Below are positions 35,832 through 45,231 of a DNA stretch of 64,000 nucleotides, piece after piece. The stretch is from Ornithinibacter aureus (GTDB lineage: Bacteria; Actinomycetota; Actinomycetes; Actinomycetales; Dermatophilaceae). Positions within the stretch are counted from its first letter, which is position 1, and every line of letters starts with the position of its first letter. Where the stretch lies: the NCBI RefSeq assembly GCF_009858245.1, contig NZ_VMSB01000001.1, forward strand, positions 124,001-188,000, in the 5' to 3' direction. A program made the translations under genes and the position numbers. The notes below the pieces were generated by a model. That model was not told the DNA's origin, did not search any database, and worked only from the letters and a program-made list of their open reading frames with translations.

Positions 35832-36895
35832 ACACGCTGTCGATCCGTGACCTCGACGTCACCCTGGGTGACCTCGCCGTGCTGCGCGGCGTGCACCTCG
35901 AGGTCCCCAGCGGCTCCGTGACCGCGGTGCTCGGCCCGTCGGGCTGTGGCAAGACGACGTTGTTGCGGGCGGTCGCCGGATTTGTGCGCCACGACCGTGG
36001 CGAGATCCGGGTGGGTGACACCGTCGTCAGCGGCCCGGGCCGCCACCTCGCGCCCGAGCGTCGCGGCATCGCGCTGGTCCCTCAGGAAGGGGCCCTGTTC
36101 CCGCACCTCAGCGTCGGGGACAACGTCGCGTTCGGGCTCCCGAGGGCGCAGCGCCGCCGCTCTCCGCGGGTCGCGGAGGTGCTCGACCTCGTGGGCCTGC
36201 GTGGGTTCCAGGACCGCAGCCCCAGCGAGCTGTCGGGCGGACAGCAGCAGCGCGTCGCCCTGGCGCGGGCGCTGGCGCCCAGCCCGTCCCTGGTGTTGCT
36301 GGACGAACCGTTCTCCGCGTTGGACGCCGGCCTGCGCGAGTCGGTGCGCGCCCAGGTCCGTGACGCCCTCCAGCGCTCGGCGACCACCGCCCTCGTCGTC
36401 ACCCACGACCAGGACGAAGCCCTCTCGGTGGCCGACTCGGTCGCGATCCTCGACGAGGGCCGCATCCTCATGCACGCCAGCCCGCAGGACGTCTACCGCG
36501 CCCCCACCGGCCTCGGGGTCGCCCGTTTCGTCGGGCAGTGCGTCGAGCTGTCGGCCGAGGTCAGCGCAGGGGTGGCCCGCACGGCCCTCGGTGACCTCGT
36601 CGTCGAGGCTCCCGGGGCGGGTGGTGAGGTGGATGCCGGTCGCGGGGTCGTCATGTTGCGTCCCGAACAGCTTCGCCTCCTGCCGGTGGACGGCGTCGCG
36701 GGGACCGCGGGTGAGGTGGTGGGCGGCGAGTACTTCGGTCACGACGCCCTGGTCCGGGTGCGGGTCACCGCAGGGCAGGGGAGCGGGCAGGAGAGCCTCG
36801 AGGTGCAGGTGCGCACCCTCGGGGAGATCCCCGAACGCGGTGCAGTGCGCGTGGGCGTGAGCGGCCCGGCCCGGTTCTACCCCGGCGCGCGCTGA
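35828..36895 (+). CDS. iron ABC transporter ATP-binding protein (FbpC-like)
   Basis: 355 residues. Walker A GPSGCGKTT (about 38-46), Q-loop VPQEGALFPHL, signature LSGGQQQR (about 135-142), Walker B LVLLDEP (about 157-163) and H-loop VTHDQDEA. The C-terminal TOBE-type domain (about 240-350) is typical of FbpC/PotA-like ATPases. The start overlaps the permease stop. Its end overlaps the convergent phosphotransferase remnant by 19 bp. Confidence 0.93.
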   Translation: MNTLSIRDLDVTLGDLAVLRGVHLEVPSGSVTAVLGPSGCGKTTLLRAVAGFVRHDRGEIRVGDTVVSGPGRHLAPERRGIALVPQEGALFPHLSVGDNVAFGLPRAQRRRSPRVAEVLDLVGLRGFQDRSPSELSGGQQQRVALARALAPSPSLVLLDEPFSALDAGLRESVRAQVRDALQRSATTALVVTHDQDEALSVADSVAILDEGRILMHASPQDVYRAPTGLGVARFVGQCVELSAEVSAGVARTALGDLVVEAPGAGGEVDAGRGVVMLRPEQLRLLPVDGVAGTAGEVVGGEYFGHDALVRVRVTAGQGSGQESLEVQVRTLGEIPERGAVRVGVSGPARFYPGAR

Positions 36896-37780
36896 ACCCA
36901 GCCCCGACGCTGCGCCAGAAGAGCGGTGCTGGCACCGGCGATGAGCAGCTGGTGGCGGCGCAGCGCCGGCGTGCAGCCCGGTGGTGGTGGGGCATCGAGG
37001 TCGCACAGCAGGTATCCCACGAGGATCGCCAGGAACGCGTCGATGTCCTCCTCCGGCACGCCATCGAGGGCCGGAGCCCCTGCGAAGCGGTGCACGCCCA
37101 CGCCGTGGTGGCGCATGAGAGGCCACAGGGCGACGAGGTCGACCCAGGGCGCGCCGAGGGTCGCATGGTTCCAGTCGACGATGCGGACTGTTCCGGCTGG
37201 TTCGATGAGGAGGTTGTCGGGGCGCGTGTCGGCATGCACCAGGGACTCGCCCTCCAGTGCTCGCTCGGCGCGCAGGCCCAGGGCCGCGAGGTCGGCAAGG
37301 CACTTCCCGTCGAGAGGGGGAAGGTCGCTCGGCCAGGCCCGGGTTCCGCCCGCCGTCGCCTCGAGGGCCTCCAGCGCCTCGACATCGCCCCCGAGGTCGG
37401 ACGCCAACGTGCCGGTCGCCACCGCCGCCGCGACCCCTGACGGGACCGCGGCCACCTCCAGGCAGGCGGAGGCCGCGGCATCAGCGTCGGCTGAGCTCCA
37501 CGGTGCGCCGGGTTGCCGCCCGTCGATCGCATCGAGCACGAGCACGCGCCACGGCCCATCCGCGGTCGACACCTCTGCTGCTCCGGCGAGCCGGCTCGGG
37601 CAGCGCAGGTGCGCGATCAGCGGAAGGATGCGACCCCGAACCCACGGGAGGTGAGGCGCTCACGACGGCGCTGCCGACGGCATCCCCGCATGCGACCTGA
37701 ACCTCGGGCGGCAGCGAGGCGAAGGTCGGCCGCACCGACGTGGCGCCGTAGTCGACCTCGGGAAGGGATGTCGGGTGCAC
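36877..37780 (-). pseudogene. aminoglycoside-phosphotransferase-fold gene, internal out-of-frame loss
   Basis: From the GTG at 37780 (AAGGTGG upstream) the minus strand encodes [21 protein letters not shown] and VSASPPVGSG, the normal start of this kinase family. At about 37625 the coding pattern jumps frame to LPLIAHLRCPSRLAGAAEV and then the intact catalytic lobe: HADTRPDNLLIE (Brenner-type HxDxxxxN, near 37225) and RIVDWNHATLGAPWVDL. The stretch that should carry the ATP-anchoring lysine (typically VFVKA...) is missing. The N lobe is therefore deleted and out of frame; an ORF from 37572 covers only the C lobe. Confidence 0.7.
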
Positions 37781-37880
37781 CCGTCCACCTTCGCCGCGGG
37801 GGCGCGCCGGTGGCAACCGAGATTCGTGGGAGACTGGGGAACAGTGCCCTGACCCCTCCAACGCAAGGACCCATCCGCTC

Positions 37881-39737
<1,857 letters not shown>

Positions 39738-39740
39738 CGC

Positions 39741-39971
39741 TCAGCCGCCGGGTGAGCGCTCGGCGATCTCGCGCAGCCGGGCCACGTAGGCCGCCCAGTG
39801 GTCTGCGCCTCCCTCGGGCAGGTTCGGGTGCTCCGGCGACCATCCGGCCTGCCCGTCGAGCTGTTCGCGCAGGATGTCGAGGTGCCCGGCGTGCCGCGCC
39901 GTCTCGAAGCCCATGTGCACCAGCAGGTGGTGCAGCGTGGTGTCCGGCTCCCTCCACCACGGCACGTGGGC
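39741..39971 (-). pseudogene. DinB/DUF664 family gene, 3' part (split by transposon)
   Basis: Encodes HVPWWREPDTTLHHLLVHMG, FETARHAGHLDILREQLDGQ and the natural C-terminus REIAERSPGG, the second half of a DUF664 DinB protein including two metal-site histidines (TTLHHLL and RHAGH). The first half lies at 42514-42863. Bases 39967-39971 (TGGGC) are the target duplication. Joining the halves gives 576 nt without a stop, 191 codons plus TGA. Confidence 0.92.
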
Positions 39972-40169
39972 TGTCAGCGGCGCACGACTCTGAGACAGGC
40001 GCCTGCCTGGGCGGTCGATAATGAGACTGCTTCAGCGGGGGATTCTGAGACGGCCATCACGAGGTCAGCCTGCGCAGCTCGACGTCGACGTCTCCGCAGC
40101 TGCGCGGGGCACGGTCCTTACCGGACATGCCGATGAGCGGTAGGTCCCCGGAGAGCGGTTTGCCGTTGG

Positions 40170-40904
40170 TCAGTGGCCTTGAGCCAAGTCGAGGACGAAT
40201 GCCCGCACCCGCCGGTTCGTTGTGCGGCTGTTCCAGTTGGTCCTAGCAGCCAGCCCGTCGAGTGCCTCACGCACGAATGAGACTTGGCCGAGAAGCGCCA
40301 GGCGCTGCGAGTCCTCAAGAGCACCGACCAAGGCGTCGGTGGCCTCGAGATCGCGCAGGGCGAAGGCCCGTCGACCCGGCGGGTCTACCTCAAACATCCG
40401 CCACCCGTCTCGTGCGGTCTCCCATTCCACGCGTGTCCGCCGGGAGCGCAGGGAAACGGGTGCGACGACCTCCAAGACGGTCTGCACCACTGTCCACCAT
40501 CTGCCGGAGAACTGCGGCCCGACGACGCGCAGGCCCGTCAGTTCCGACCACGTCACCAGCCCCGGACCCCCTGGACCCAAGGCGTGCAGTCCTTCGGGGT
40601 CGAGCCACGTGCTGGCGGCGGTGTCCTCAGAGAGCATCACGCCTCTTGGCGTGACGGCGATTGGGTAGGCGTGCCTCACCGGCCAAAGCGTAGGCGGAAG
40701 GCTTCTAGGCACGCGCACGCTCATGCCGCGGACAAGTAAGTCTGCCGGGTGGCCCATGGCTTCCACTCTCCGCACGCTCCATAGGTCCACCGGGGCCTTA
40801 TACACCCCGGATTCGGCGATCTGCTTGCGTTCAGCCATTTTGCAGATCACAATGGTGTAACACTCGAACGACTGTTCGGGTGCACTCGCACCGTGGAGGT
40901 TCAT
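40170..40904 (-). CDS. transposon cargo protein, unknown, PH-like
   Basis: 244 residues from the ATG at 40904; in-frame starts further in, such as the ATG at 40838, are possible. The middle and C-terminal parts (YPIAVTPRGVMLSED, EGLHALGPGGPGLVTWSELTGLRV, TRVEWETARDGWRMFEVDPP, AFALRDLEATDALVGALED) look like a beta-rich pleckstrin-homology-type domain of the kind seen in bacterial membrane-associated proteins. No signal or membrane segment. GC is lower and codon use looser than in core genes. Function unknown. Confidence 0.6.
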   Translation of the reverse strand: MNLHGASAPEQSFECYTIVICKMAERKQIAESGVYKAPVDLWSVRRVEAMGHPADLLVRGMSVRVPRSLPPTLWPVRHAYPIAVTPRGVMLSEDTAASTWLDPEGLHALGPGGPGLVTWSELTGLRVVGPQFSGRWWTVVQTVLEVVAPVSLRSRRTRVEWETARDGWRMFEVDPPGRRAFALRDLEATDALVGALEDSQRLALLGQVSFVREALDGLAARTNWNSRTTNRRVRAFVLDLAQGH

Positions 40905-41045
40905 GCCCTTGGCCAGCCACTCGCTCACCCCCGCCCTCAAGCCCGCGCCCTGCAGGAGGGCGCGCGGGCCGTCAGGGGAAGTTCCGTGGACCTCAGCGTC
41001 GAGCCCGCAAACAACGACTTCGCTACGCGCGGAAGGCGGTCTGGC

Positions 41046-41588
41046 ATGACGAGGTTTCTCTCCACGATCAACTGCGAGTGCTGCAAGCTTCGGCAGCAGG
41101 CGTGGGCCATCCCGGGGGAGCCGACCAGCACCTGCTGCAAGGTCTGCTCGGAGCACCGGGGCGTCAACGAGGTCGACAAGCGAGCGCTCGCCCACGAGGC
41201 GATGCTCCGTGAGCGGCTGGGCGCGGCTCGCACCGCAGCGGACGACGCCTTACGCGACCGTGACCGGTACAAAGGCAAGATGCACCACGCCTATGAGGCG
41301 CGGGAGCGGGCACTTCGCCTCGTCATGCGGGTGCGCTACTTGCACACGATGACGGGCAACGGGTCGTGCACCTGTGGCACCAAGCGCGGCTGCCGTTCGG
41401 CCGAACTGTTGCAGGAGCCGTGGGTCTCGCGCCAACTCGCCATCATCGAGCGCATCGACCTGGAGGACGAACTAGCGAGGGGCACACCACAGCGGAGCGA
41501 ATGGCTCGTGGACACCTGGGATGACCTCGACAGGACTGCGCGACAGGCTGGCCCTAGCCCATTCGGTCAATCGGAGCAATCGGGCTAG
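41046..41588 (+). CDS. transposon cargo protein, unknown, cysteine-rich zinc-ribbon-like
   Basis: 180 residues. An N-terminal cysteine cluster (NCECCKLRQQ, then STCCKVCSEH, about residues 10-40) and a second group (GSCTCGTKRGCRSAE, about 108-122) suggest zinc binding. Between them is a charged helical stretch (HEAMLRERLGAARTAADDALRDRDRY). GAAGGCGG precedes the ATG at 41046. No family recognised. Divergent from the other large cargo gene. Confidence 0.6.
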   Translation: MTRFLSTINCECCKLRQQAWAIPGEPTSTCCKVCSEHRGVNEVDKRALAHEAMLRERLGAARTAADDALRDRDRYKGKMHHAYEARERALRLVMRVRYLHTMTGNGSCTCGTKRGCRSAELLQEPWVSRQLAIIERIDLEDELARGTPQRSEWLVDTWDDLDRTARQAGPSPFGQSEQSG

Positions 41589-41742
41589 CAGCACGCCGTG
41601 GCTGGCTCGACGTGGATCGACCACCCGCGGCGAACCGGTCGGCGACCCTAGATCGTCCTCAATTGCCGCCTGAGGGTGACACCGTCAGGCAGTTGGCCAC
41701 AACACGACGCTGGCAACCGACGTCGTCTGCGAAACTGATGGC

Positions 41743-42087
41743 GTGAGCATCAGCAGGCCAACGCGGGTCTATGCAGCCGTCATGCTGGCCCTGACCCCGA
41801 GCCTCATTCTTCCAACATCGGACTTCGGACAACCCATGGAACTGGTGTTGACGGTTCTTGGCGTCCTCGCGCTCATTGGAGCCCTGCCGTCGCTCGTCGT
41901 TGCCGGCGTCCCGCTCTACCTGGTTGGCAACATCGCCGCGGGTGACCCGTTGTTCCTCTCGGGGTCGGCCCTCGTGTTCGGACTTGCCTACGTCACCTCG
42001 GTCCTGATCAACGCCGCGCTGCTCGAGCTGCTCATTCGGCGTCGAACAGTGGGTGGAGCGAGCCGCGCTTCCGTCGTTACCGACTAA
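41743..42087 (+). CDS. transposon cargo membrane protein, unknown
   Basis: 114 residues, GTG start. About three hydrophobic segments (VYAAVMLALTPSLIL; LVLTVLGVLALIGALPSLVVAGVPLYLVG; SGSALVFGLAYVTSVLINAALLELLI) form most of the protein, followed by a basic tail. No family recognised. The upstream 154 bp hold no gene. Confidence 0.55.
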   Translation: MSISRPTRVYAAVMLALTPSLILPTSDFGQPMELVLTVLGVLALIGALPSLVVAGVPLYLVGNIAAGDPLFLSGSALVFGLAYVTSVLINAALLELLIRRRTVGGASRASVVTD

Positions 42088-42513
42088 ACCCGGACATCCG
42101 CTCATGCCGCGGAGAGGTAAGGCGCTCCTGCCGCTGATCGGTCCAGGGGGGAGTCAACCAGGAACCTGAAGCCGGCCTCGCCGAGTCGAGGCTGGGGGAA
42201 GGGTTCGTCCCAAAATCCGCCGCTGAAGTGGCCGATCTGTCCCACCTGTCCCGAACTCGCGAGTATTTCCCAGAATCGCTCCCCGCCGACAGGAAGGGCT
42301 GGTTCAGTAAGACCGCCGCCTACCTCGGCAACGCGGGTCGCGACCTCGCTGTCGAGATCGGAGCGACCGCGATCAACCGGCAGATGGGGATGTGACAGGT
42401 CGGCCGCGTCTCAATTTCTGCGGCTGGTGTCTCAAAGTCCACCGCTGAAGTCGCGATCTGTCTCACGCCGTCTCGTACTCCCGGGTAAATCTCAAAATGG
42501 CTCGCCGTTGACA
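42088..42513. repeat. duplicated right end of the transposon, no gene
   Basis: 426 bp without a supported gene. Two 85-bp direct repeats, 42207-42291 and 42429-42513, align over their whole length (both contain CCGCTGAAGT, then GATCTGTC[C/T]CAC and end GACA). The second is the functional end next to TGGGC; the first is a diverged copy 222 bp inward. A stop-bounded frame at 42138-42395 crosses the first copy and is not considered a gene. Confidence 0.75.
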
Positions 42514-42863
42514 TGGGCCTTGGCGTCCAGGGGGAGTTGCGCGATGGCTTCGTCGGCGAAGGCCGTGACGCGGCGGTAGAGGTCGAGGATGTGCGCCGGT
42601 GACTCGTCAGCGGTGGCCCACATGTCGTCGTTGGGCTGCGCGTCGTCGGCCCAGAACGCCATCGGCTCCGGCCACGGTCGACCCAGGCACACGCCGAAGT
42701 ACTCGGCCTCGACGCCAGCCAGGTGCTTGACGACACCGAGCAGGTTCGTGCCGGTGGGGGTGAGCGGCATTCGCTGGTCGCGCTCGGGCAGCCCCTCGAC
42801 CTTCCACAGAACCTGCTCGCGGGCGTTCTTCAGGTAGTGCCACACGGTGGCCTTGACGTCCAT
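42514..42863 (-). pseudogene. DinB/DUF664 family gene, 5' part (split by transposon)
   Basis: From the ATG at 42863 it encodes MDVKATVWHYLKNAREQVLW, GTNLLGVVKHLAGVEAEYFG (metal histidine in KHLAG) and IAQLPLDAKAHV, then runs into the transposon and stops 6 codons later (42492). The 3' part is at 39741-39971. Intact, it would be a 191-residue thiol-dependent DinB-family protein. The upstream neighbour is the NUDIX gene, 38 bp away. Confidence 0.92.
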
Positions 42864-42901
42864 GGGGGCAGCCTGCCACGAGGCAGTGTCACCGCTGCCG
42901 G

Positions 42902-43441
42902 TCACGGGGCGGGGACGACCGACTCCTCCACGGGTTCACCGATGACCGGGCCGTCGCGCCAGGCATCCGGCTGGTCCACGAGCGCCAGCAGCGTGAACAG
43001 GTCGCGCGGCCAGACGTCATCGGTCGTGCTCTCGAGATCGGCCAGCGTCCACCACCTGATGTCGGCGACGGTCGCCTGCTCCTCGACCGTGTGAGCAGCC
43101 GTGTCGACCTCGAAGGCCGGCACGCGAAGCGCGAAGTACACCTCGGTCTGCTCGGTGATCTGGTCGCTGTAGCCGTGCACGACGTCACGGGTGAGCAGCG
43201 GACCGACGAGCGACCCGGCATCCACGACGAGCCCGGTTTCCTCCCACAGCTCGCGCACCGCGGCCTCGACGTCGCTCTCACCGGGGTCGACCCCGCCGCC
43301 TGGAGTCACCCACCAGTGGGGCACCGGGTCGAGCCCGAGGTCGGAGTCGAGGAAGAGCAGCAGCCGGTCGGCGTCGTCGAACAGGAACACCCGCACCGCG
43401 CGGCGTTGGATCCGGGGCCGTGCGGCCGGTGGGGTGGTCAT
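42902..43441 (-). CDS. NUDIX hydrolase
   Basis: 179 residues. A complete Nudix box (G-x5-E-x7-REUxEExGU) lies at about residues 49-71: GGVDPGESDVEAAV then RELWEETGL. These enzymes hydrolyse nucleoside diphosphates linked to another group; the substrate is not predictable. An in-frame GTG at 43447 is an alternative start. Divergent from the DUF4442 gene. Confidence 0.9.
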   Translation of the reverse strand: MTTPPAARPRIQRRAVRVFLFDDADRLLLFLDSDLGLDPVPHWWVTPGGGVDPGESDVEAAVRELWEETGLVVDAGSLVGPLLTRDVVHGYSDQITEQTEVYFALRVPAFEVDTAAHTVEEQATVADIRWWTLADLESTTDDVWPRDLFTLLALVDQPDAWRDGPVIGEPVEESVVPAP

Positions 43442-43526
43442 GACCACACGCTAGCCACTCGTCAGCCCCACCCGTGGCGGAGAACCTTGACCGTGGCGGA
43501 GATATCAGCGCCATGGCGAAACTTGT

Positions 43527-43544
43527 CCGTCATCACAGTGACGG
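43527..43544. promoter_or_regulatory. candidate operator, inverted repeat
   Basis: CCGTCA-TCACAG-TGACGG is a perfect 6-bp inverted repeat with a 6-bp centre, in the 142-bp gap between divergent NUDIX and DUF4442 genes. Two copies of CCGTGGCGGAGA (43472-43483, 43491-43502) lie beside it. It could bind a dimeric regulator of either gene. Confidence 0.35.
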
Positions 43545-43583
43545 CGGAGAAGATGAATCCCTACCCGTGAGTAGCATCGACGG

Positions 43584-44048
43584 GTGCCCGATACCTACGC
43601 CCTGTACCGCCGCGCCGCCGCCCGCCCGTTCGGCACGCGCGCCTTCTCGTTGTTGTTCGCCCTCAAGGCCCCGTACTTTCGCACCGTGCGCCCACAGGTG
43701 CGTGAGGTCCGCCCGCACCGCGCCGAGCTGACGATCCGCAAGCGCTGGGCGGTGCAGAACCACCTCGGCACGGTGCACGCCATCGCCGTGTGCAACGGGC
43801 TCGAGGCAGCGATGGGCCTGCTCGCCGAGGCCACGACGCCACCGAACCGCCGCTGGATCCCCAAGGGGATGACGGTCTCCTACCTGGCGAAGTCGACGAC
43901 CGACCTGCTGTGCATCGCCGAGACCGACCCCGCCGACTGGGAGGACGTCGGCGACGTGCCGGTGCGGGTCAGGGCGGTGCGCACCGATGGCACCGTCGTC
44001 GTCGATGGCATCATCACGATCTATGTCTCCGAGCGCCCCGCCCGCTGA
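43584..44048 (+). CDS. hotdog-fold DUF4442 protein, thioesterase-like
   Basis: 154 residues, GTG start. PaaI/DUF4442 hotdog pattern: KRWAVQNHLGTVHAIAVCNGLEAAMGLLAEA (about 53-83) with N-H-x-G-T/H as the expected active-site region, then PKGMTVSYLAKSTTDL (about 93-108) and VVDGIITIYVSERP at the end. Probably acts on acyl-CoA or acyl-ACP thioesters. Downstream sequence is an amidohydrolase remnant. Confidence 0.82.
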   Translation: MPDTYALYRRAAARPFGTRAFSLLFALKAPYFRTVRPQVREVRPHRAELTIRKRWAVQNHLGTVHAIAVCNGLEAAMGLLAEATTPPNRRWIPKGMTVSYLAKSTTDLLCIAETDPADWEDVGDVPVRVRAVRTDGTVVVDGIITIYVSERPAR

Positions 44049-44099
44049 GCCGATCACGGTCGTCGACGGGCGCGTCCGGTGCCCGGAGCACGGGGACCG

Positions 44100-44386
44100 C
44101 CGTACCGCCGCCCGGTGCTCGCGCACGTGCAGCTCATCGACGAGGCCGACCGCCCCCGGGCTGGACCCCGCACGAGCGGCTGTCGCTGACCGCGGCGCTG
44201 ACGGCCTACACCGCGGGAAGTGCGTGCCAGGCCGGGCGTCGAGCAGGCACCCTCGAGGTCGGGCACGACGCCGACCTCGTGCTGCTCGACCGCGACCCGT
44301 TCGCGCTGACCGACCCCGGCGAGCTCGCCAGGGTGCGAGCCGCGCGGACCTGGCTCCGCGGCATCCCTTCCCGCGAATGTGGGTGA
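44100..44386 (+). pseudogene. amidohydrolase (YtcJ-like) remnant
   Basis: One frame reads YRRPVLAHVQLIDEADRPR (44103 onward), another from about 44158 reads GWTPHERLSLTAALTAYTAG, GTLEVGHDADLVLLDRDPFAL and ends at 44386. Both match consecutive blocks of YtcJ-type metal-dependent amidohydrolases, but the catalytic barrel in front and the segment between them are missing. This is an old remnant; no start or ribosome site is left. Confidence 0.65.
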
Positions 44387-44425
44387 AGATCGTCGGCTGG
44401 ACGACGATTTTCACCCACATTCGCG
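44372..44425. repeat. 54-bp palindromic repeat element, copy 2
   Basis: Arms 44372-44391 and 44406-44425 match copy 1 at 12484-12537 except at the outermost base pair (C-G instead of T-A). The 14-nt loop extends the stem here by four more pairs (GTCG/CGAC), leaving a 6-nt loop. It overlaps the end of the amidohydrolase remnant and lies 15 bp from the stop of the convergent phosphatase gene. Confidence 0.85.
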
Positions 44426-44439
44426 AGCAGGGAGGCGCC

Positions 44440-45222
44440 TCAGCGGGTGAGGTGGTGGCGCAGTCCCTCGACGTCGGAGGTGGTCCACCCGTGGTCGCGC
44501 AGCCACCCGGCCGCTCCGCCCCAGCCGGCGTCGACGGCGCGCAGGATCGCCTCGATCGACTCGGGCTTGGGTGACTGCTCGTCGATCGACTGCTGCGACA
44601 GGGCATGCCCGTACGCCGGGCGTGACATGAGGCGGCCGATGATGGCCTCGATCCGCTCGGCCGTGAGCACGTAGTCGGCCACGATCTCCTCGTGCGGCAC
44701 CCCCGCCACGTCGAGTGCCATCGCGACGACCGTGCCGGTGCGGTCCTTGCCCGCGGCGCAGTGCACCACGGCCGCGCCCGGCGCATCGGCGATCACCCGC
44801 AGGGCAGCGGCGACCGAGTCGGGTCGGGCTGCGAGGTAGCCCAGGTAGTGCTCGGCCCAGAAGGACGCGTCGCGGCGGGTGCCGTCAGGGCTCCACGGAA
44901 CCGCCAGTGCCTTGGCCGCCAACGCGTCGAGGTCCTCCTCGCCCTTCGCGGCGATGAGTGAGTGGTGGTGGTGGGTCAGCGACTCCACCCGGCGCAGCGG
45001 CCCGGGGCCCTCGAGGTGCACCTCGACCTCGGTGCGCAGGTCGATGATGTCGCTCACCCCGACCGCGTGGACGAGGTGTGTGACGTCGGCGTCGGTGAGG
45101 TCCTGGAGGTTGTCGGAACGGATCAACCGCCCGGATGCCGTCCGCCCGCCGTCGCGGGTCGGCAACCCCCCGAGGTCGCGCATGTTGACGAGCCCGTCGA
45201 GCTCGATCCACCGGTCAGTCAC
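44440..45222 (-). CDS. tyrosine-protein phosphatase (dual-specificity/PtpB-like)
   Basis: 260 residues. Begins LDGLVNMRDLGGLPTRDGG, the usual start of the Y_phosphatase3/PtpB family. The catalytic loop is VVHCAAGKDRTG (HCx5R, Cys about 160). It could act on phosphotyrosine or phosphoinositide-like substrates. No secretion signal. The end of the gene lies against the 54-bp palindrome. Confidence 0.9.
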   Translation of the reverse strand: MTDRWIELDGLVNMRDLGGLPTRDGGRTASGRLIRSDNLQDLTDADVTHLVHAVGVSDIIDLRTEVEVHLEGPGPLRRVESLTHHHHSLIAAKGEEDLDALAAKALAVPWSPDGTRRDASFWAEHYLGYLAARPDSVAAALRVIADAPGAAVVHCAAGKDRTGTVVAMALDVAGVPHEEIVADYVLTAERIEAIIGRLMSRPAYGHALSQQSIDEQSPKPESIEAILRAVDAGWGGAAGWLRDHGWTTSDVEGLRHHLTR

Positions 45223-45231
45223 CCGGTCATC

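Larger units (their letters stand above)
39972..42513. mobile_element. 2,542-bp non-autonomous transposon with cargo genes
   Basis: Left end reads TGTCAGCGGCGCACGACTC and the right end, on the other strand, TGTCAACGGCGAGCCATTTT. Both are followed by TGAGA[C/T]. Exact 5-bp duplications TGGGC flank it (39967-39971, 42514-42518). Sub-terminal repeats of the type TTCAGCGG-N-GGA-N-T-N-TGAGAC occur inward at both ends (40031-40051; 42429-42449 inverted). TGTCA...TGACA ends, internal repeats and 5-bp duplications are shared by Tn402/Tn5053-, Tn7- and some IS21-like elements. No transposase is encoded, so movement must have used one in trans. Bases 39972-40169 and 41589-41742 hold no gene. Confidence 0.88.

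Noticed and set aside
40905-41195. Extension of the PH-like cargo gene to 341 residues
   Set aside because: The extra N-terminus is antisense to the divergent Cys-cluster gene and has poor codon character.
42138-42395. Open frame encoding EGFVPKSAAEVADLSHLSRTREYF-like sequence
   Set aside because: It runs through the diverged transposon right end, lacks a convincing start and has no family; treated as part of the repeat region.
43790-44386. A continuous 198-residue frame joining DUF4442 and the amidohydrolase remnant
   Set aside because: Its first two thirds are out-of-frame shadow of the DUF4442 gene; only the last part matches an amidohydrolase.
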